This document shows, piece by piece, positions 6,712-9,385 of a DNA stretch of 9,385 bases. The DNA lies in assembly GCA_022572105.1 (NCBI GenBank), contig JACZWN010000139.1, forward strand, positions 1 to 9,385, in the 5' to 3' direction. Both the position numbers and the translations under genes were made by a program. Origin of the DNA: Pseudomonadota bacterium (GTDB lineage Bacteria; Pseudomonadota; Alphaproteobacteria; Kiloniellales; J153). A model generated the notes under the pieces. The model was not told the origin of the DNA. It searched no databases and was given only the letters and a program-made list of their open reading frames with translations. Positions within the stretch are counted from its first letter, which is position 1. Each line of letters opens with the position of its first letter.

Positions 6712-6810
6712 TCAGCGGAACGGCGAAAGCTCGTCGGCGGCGGCGGTTGCGATCAGCAGCAGCGCCAAGAGAAACGCAAGCGTTCCGCGCCGGTTCATAG
6801 GCTCATTCAT
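6712..6810 (-). CDS. Mini-ORF, 32 aa, signal-peptide or membrane-helix like
   Basis: On the minus strand, ATG at 6808-6810 to TGA at 6712-6714 encodes 32 residues. A second ATG at codon 5 would give a peptide starting MNRRGTLAFLLALLLIATA and ending ELSPFR. A basic start, a leucine-rich core of about 14 residues and an ATAAADE segment that could be a signal peptidase I site make it look like a signal peptide or single membrane anchor. Its first codons overlap the end of the transporter remnant frame by eight bases, and it stops 21 bases before the HAD start, a tight operon-like packing. No ribosome site is obvious. It may be a real small protein or the leftover front of a lost secreted protein. 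No family recognised. Confidence 0.35.
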   Translation of the reverse strand: MNEPMNRRGTLAFLLALLLIATAAADELSPFR

Positions 6811-7222
6811 CGCCGCGGCCCGCGGCCTCGTCGGACGGTGCGCGCCGCGCGGCATCGTCCGGATCGGCCTCGGGCTCGCCGTACTGCACGATGCGCCCGC
6901 CCTCCATGATCGCGATGTGGCTGCCGATCATGCTTTGCTGGGTCGGCAGCCAGAGCCTGAGAAAGGCGTCCGGATCGCCGGTCGACAGGCCCTTGAAGGT
7001 GACCGGCACGGACAGCAGGCCGACCTTCGTGCCGTAGCCCAGGCCATCGAGCACCGCGGTGGCGATCGCCGTCGTTGCGGTGATGCAGCTCCAGCCGACG
7101 TCGGAGAAATGAACCTGTTTGCATTCGGCCGGGCCCGGTCCTTGCGCTCGTTCGATCTCGCGTCGGGCGCTCGCGCGCGCCCGCCAACCCCGATTCAGCG
7201 CCGGAACCGGCGCCGAGATCAA
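6803..7222 (-). pseudogene. choX: Choline/betaine ABC transporter remnant: binding protein fused to ATPase tail
   Basis: A 139-codon minus-strand frame (first possible start TTG 7220-7222). Residues 33-98 match the beginning of a mature OpuAC-type choline or betaine binding protein: ECKQVHFSDVGW, ITATTAIATAVLDGLGYG, LLSVPVTFKGLSTGD and DAFLRLWLPTQQSM. W44 and W91 sit where this family keeps ligand-cage tryptophans. Residues 1-32 are not hydrophobic, so the signal peptide is lost. Right after residue 100 the frame turns into IAIMEGGRIVQYGEPE (103-118), which is the text near the C-terminus of ProV/ChoV-type ATPases. The usual gene order binding protein-permease-ATPase means one deletion could have made this junction. 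The product cannot transport. It is divergent from betA, as expected for a choline uptake operon; the symbol is by likeness only. Confidence 0.72.
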
Positions 7223-7252
7223 CGACGAATTGCGCCATGGCGCTCGGTGAGG

Positions 7253-7281
7253 CCGGGCAAGGCCCGGAGTCCCGGTATTAT
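7253..7281 (+). promoter_or_regulatory. Candidate betA promoter with palindrome over the -35 position
   Basis: A good -10 TATTAT (7276-7281) lies 40 bases before the betA ATG. The -35 position 17 bp upstream (7253-7258) has no TTGACA-like hexamer; it is the left arm of CCGGGC-AAG-GCCCGG (7253-7267). This arrangement suggests a regulated promoter needing an activator or blocked by a repressor bound at the palindrome. The palindrome could instead form a leader hairpin; the T-rich run at 7279-7285 is too far from the stem for a normal terminator. Confidence 0.3.
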
Positions 7282-7320
7282 TTTTGATGCGCGCGCGTTC
7301 CTTCGCGAATAGGGTCAGGC

Positions 7321-8982
7321 ATGGACCAGACCTTCGATTACGTGATCGTCGGCGCCGGCTCGGCCGGCTGCGTGCTGGCCAACCGGCTGAGCGAGGACGA
7401 GCGCGTCAGCGTGCTGCTGCTCGAGGCGGGCGGCAGCGAGCGCAGCATCTTCATCCAGATGCCGACCGCGCTCTCGATCCCCATGAACATGAAGCGCTAC
7501 AACTGGGGCTTCGAGACCGAGCCCGAGCCCTATCTGAACGGCCGGCGCATCCACTGTCCGCGCGGCAAGGTGCTGGGCGGCTCGTCCGCGATCAACGGCA
7601 TGGTCTACGTGCGCGGCCACGCCCGCGATTTCGACGAATGGCAGGCCGCGGGCGCCGCCGGCTGGAGCTACCGCGACTGCCTGCCCTATTTCCGCAAGGC
7701 CGAGACCTGGATGGGCGGCGGCGACGCTTACCGCGGCGGCGAAGGGCCGCTTTACACCTGCAACGGCAACGAGATGCGTAACCCGCTGTACCGCGCCTTC
7801 ATCGAGGCCGGCAAGCAGGCGGGATATCCGGAGACCGCGGACTACGACGGCTACCAGCAGGAAGGCTTCGGCGCCATGCACATGACCGTCAAGGGCGGCG
7901 TGCGCGCCTCGACCGCCAGCGCCTATTTGAGGCCGGCGCTCGAGCGCCCGAACCTGACGGTCGTGACCGGCGCTTTGAGCGAGCGCGTCGTGCTCGAGGG
8001 CAAGCGCGCGGTCGGGGTCGCGTACCTAAAGGGGGGCGGGCGCGTCACCGCCAAGGCGGCGCGCGAGGTGATTCTGGCCGCCGGCTCGATCGGCTCGCCG
8101 CAACTGCTGCAGTTGTCCGGCATCGGCCCGGGCGACGTTTTGCGCGCGGCCGGGGTCGAGGTCGCCCACGACCTGCCCGGGGTCGGCGAGAATTTGCGCG
8201 ACCATCTCGAGGTCTACTTTCAGTTCCGCTGCACCCAGCCGATCACGCTCAACGCCAAGCTCAACCCCTGGGCCAAGTTCCTGATCGGGGCACGCTGGAT
8301 CCTGTTCAAGGACGGCCTCGGCGCCACCAACCACTTCGAGTCCTGCGCCTTCATCCGCTCCGGGGCCGGCGTCGAGTGGCCGGACATCCAGTACCATTTC
8401 CTGCCCGCGGCCATGCGTTACGACGGCAAGGCCGCGTTCAAGGGCCACGGCTTCCAGGTCCACGTCGGCCCCAACAAGCCGAAGAGCCGCGGGCACGTGC
8501 GTATCCAGTCGCCCGAACCGCGGGACAAGCCGCGCGTCCTGTTCAACTACCTGGCGCACGAGGACGACCGCGCCGGCTTCCGCGCCTGTATCCGCCTGAC
8601 CCGCGAGATCATCGGCCAGAAGGCCTTCGATCCCTACCGCGGCGCCGAGATCCAGCCGGGCGCGGGGGTTACCACGGACGCGGCCATCGACGCCTGGATA
8701 CGCGACAACGCGGAGAGCGCCTACCACCCCTCCTGCACCTGCAAGATCGGCGCCGCCGACGACCCCATGGCGGTGCTCGATCCCGAGTGCCGGGTGCGTG
8801 GGCTCGACGCCCTGCGGGTCGTGGATTCCGCGGTCTTCCCGACGATCACCAACGGCAACCTCAACGCGCCCACGATCATGCTGGCCGAGAAGGCCGCCGA
8901 CGCGATCCGCGGCCGCGCCCCGCTCGCCCCCTCCAACGCGCCGGTCTACGTCGCCCCCGACTGGCAGACCAAGCAGCGGTGA
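7321..8982 (+). CDS. betA: Choline dehydrogenase
   Basis: A 553-residue FAD-dependent GMC oxidoreductase that oxidises choline to betaine aldehyde, and often on to glycine betaine, passing electrons to the respiratory chain at the inner membrane. Visible marks: FAD loop GAGSAG (11-16) with E35 ending the second strand; RGKVLGGSSAINGMVYVRG (81-99, GMC signature 1); AAGSIGSPQLLQLSGIGP (253-270, signature 2); catalytic H469 in YHPSCTCKIG; and GNLNAPTIMLAEKAAD (512-527), which holds the second active-site residue and FAD contacts. Segments KRYNWGFETEPEPYLNGRR and IQYHFLPAAMRYDGKA follow E. coli BetA closely from memory, which favours choline over other alcohols. AGGG (7311-7314) is the ribosome site, six bases before the ATG. 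Length is normal. betI and betB are not adjacent; a transporter remnant lies divergently upstream. Confidence 0.92.
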   Translation: MDQTFDYVIVGAGSAGCVLANRLSEDERVSVLLLEAGGSERSIFIQMPTALSIPMNMKRYNWGFETEPEPYLNGRRIHCPRGKVLGGSSAINGMVYVRGHARDFDEWQAAGAAGWSYRDCLPYFRKAETWMGGGDAYRGGEGPLYTCNGNEMRNPLYRAFIEAGKQAGYPETADYDGYQQEGFGAMHMTVKGGVRASTASAYLRPALERPNLTVVTGALSERVVLEGKRAVGVAYLKGGGRVTAKAAREVILAAGSIGSPQLLQLSGIGPGDVLRAAGVEVAHDLPGVGENLRDHLEVYFQFRCTQPITLNAKLNPWAKFLIGARWILFKDGLGATNHFESCAFIRSGAGVEWPDIQYHFLPAAMRYDGKAAFKGHGFQVHVGPNKPKSRGHVRIQSPEPRDKPRVLFNYLAHEDDRAGFRACIRLTREIIGQKAFDPYRGAEIQPGAGVTTDAAIDAWIRDNAESAYHPSCTCKIGAADDPMAVLDPECRVRGLDALRVVDSAVFPTITNGNLNAPTIMLAEKAADAIRGRAPLAPSNAPVYVAPDWQTKQR

Positions 8983-9151
8983 GGGACCCCGCTCGCGGCG
9001 CCCGGCTTCGGTTGCTGCCCGCGATACACCCCATTTTCGCCGCAAAGCCGTGATATTCAGCGGTTGCGCCGACTCTCCCGCGCCGGGCAAAAGACGCAGG
9101 CGGGCGCGGCGGCGACTCTAAAAGCTCTCGGGTTGAACGGCGACGACCGGC

Positions 9152-9385
9152 ATGGACAGGGCATTTGGCACGATTGCGCGCTCGGGTGCGCGCGCGGCGG
9201 CCCGGCTCGGCCGCGGGGTCCTGGTCCTCGCCGGGTCGGCCCTGGTGCTTGCCGGCTGGATTCGGGTCCTGGCTCAATGGGCGGCGCCTCCGGCCTGGCG
9301 CGGGATTGGGATCGCGCGGCGCACTGGGGTGCGCCTGGGCCGCTGGGCGCTTCGGCGCCCGCGCACGGCGCTCGGCGCCGGCCTG
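9152..9385 (+). CDS. Hypothetical membrane protein, N-terminal part (runs off window)
   Basis: ATG at 9152 opens a frame with no stop to the window end, 78 residues so far. It starts MDRAFGTIARSG, has an arginine-rich amphipathic lead, then a hydrophobic segment at about 21-42 (VLVLAGSALVLAGWIRVLA) likely to cross the membrane, then another basic stretch ending in RRPRTALGAGL, which may lead into a second helix. The positive residues before and after the helix and the high GC3 support real coding. No good ribosome site is visible; the 169 bases between betA and this start hold no other feature I can support. The family is not recognised from this piece. Confidence 0.5.
   Translation, partial: MDRAFGTIARSGARAAARLGRGVLVLAGSALVLAGWIRVLAQWAAPPAWRGIGIARRTGVRLGRWALRRPRTALGAGL

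Noticed and set aside
8983..9151. Terminator or hidden gene after betA
   Set aside because: Only imperfect short repeats around 9037-9070 and no T-tract; no coding signal on either strand.

Overview
The window looks like a chromosomal segment from a high-GC alphaproteobacterium. The best guess is the Rhodospirillales/Kiloniellales area, inferred from codon bias and from the style of the betaine genes; this is not proven. It has two parts. Bases 1 to about 2000 are less GC-rich and accessory in character. From about 2000 to the end, GC3 is very high and the genes look like settled chromosomal genes.

Accessory part: the window opens inside an IS1380-family transposase (3-575), whose element seems to end near base 776. 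Next come an intact endonuclease/exonuclease/phosphatase (EEP) family gene (831-1652), a 22-bp palindrome (1660-1681), a tiny hydrophobic ORF (1692-1790) and a small, probably chimeric ORF (1887-2162) lying on the composition boundary.

Chromosomal part: a D-2-hydroxyacid dehydrogenase (2198-3196) is followed by the frameshifted ghost of a histidine-kinase ATPase domain (about 3221-3380). Then comes a methylated-amine / one-carbon neighbourhood: an FAD-dependent amine oxidase-like protein on the minus strand (3392-4708), a divergent betaine/homocysteine S-methyltransferase (4921-5913), a convergent HAD phosphatase (5956-6690), a 32-codon membrane or secretory mini-ORF (6712-6810) and a choline/betaine ABC transporter remnant (6803-7222), all three on the minus strand. 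Choline dehydrogenase betA (7321-8982) is divergent from that remnant. A gene with one predicted membrane segment begins at 9152 and runs off the window.

Functional reading: BetA oxidises choline towards glycine betaine. Bmt moves a betaine methyl group to homocysteine, giving methionine and dimethylglycine. The neighbouring flavin oxidase could act on a resulting N-methyl amine, which is inference only. The transporter that would have supplied choline is broken here: one reading frame joins part of the substrate-binding protein directly to the last part of the ATPase, as expected if one deletion removed the middle of a binding protein-permease-ATPase operon. No betB, betI or intact transporter is visible. 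I found no CRISPR array, tRNA, rRNA or recognisable riboswitch, and no clearly new multi-gene system. The most interesting signals are the two gene ghosts and the mini-ORFs.
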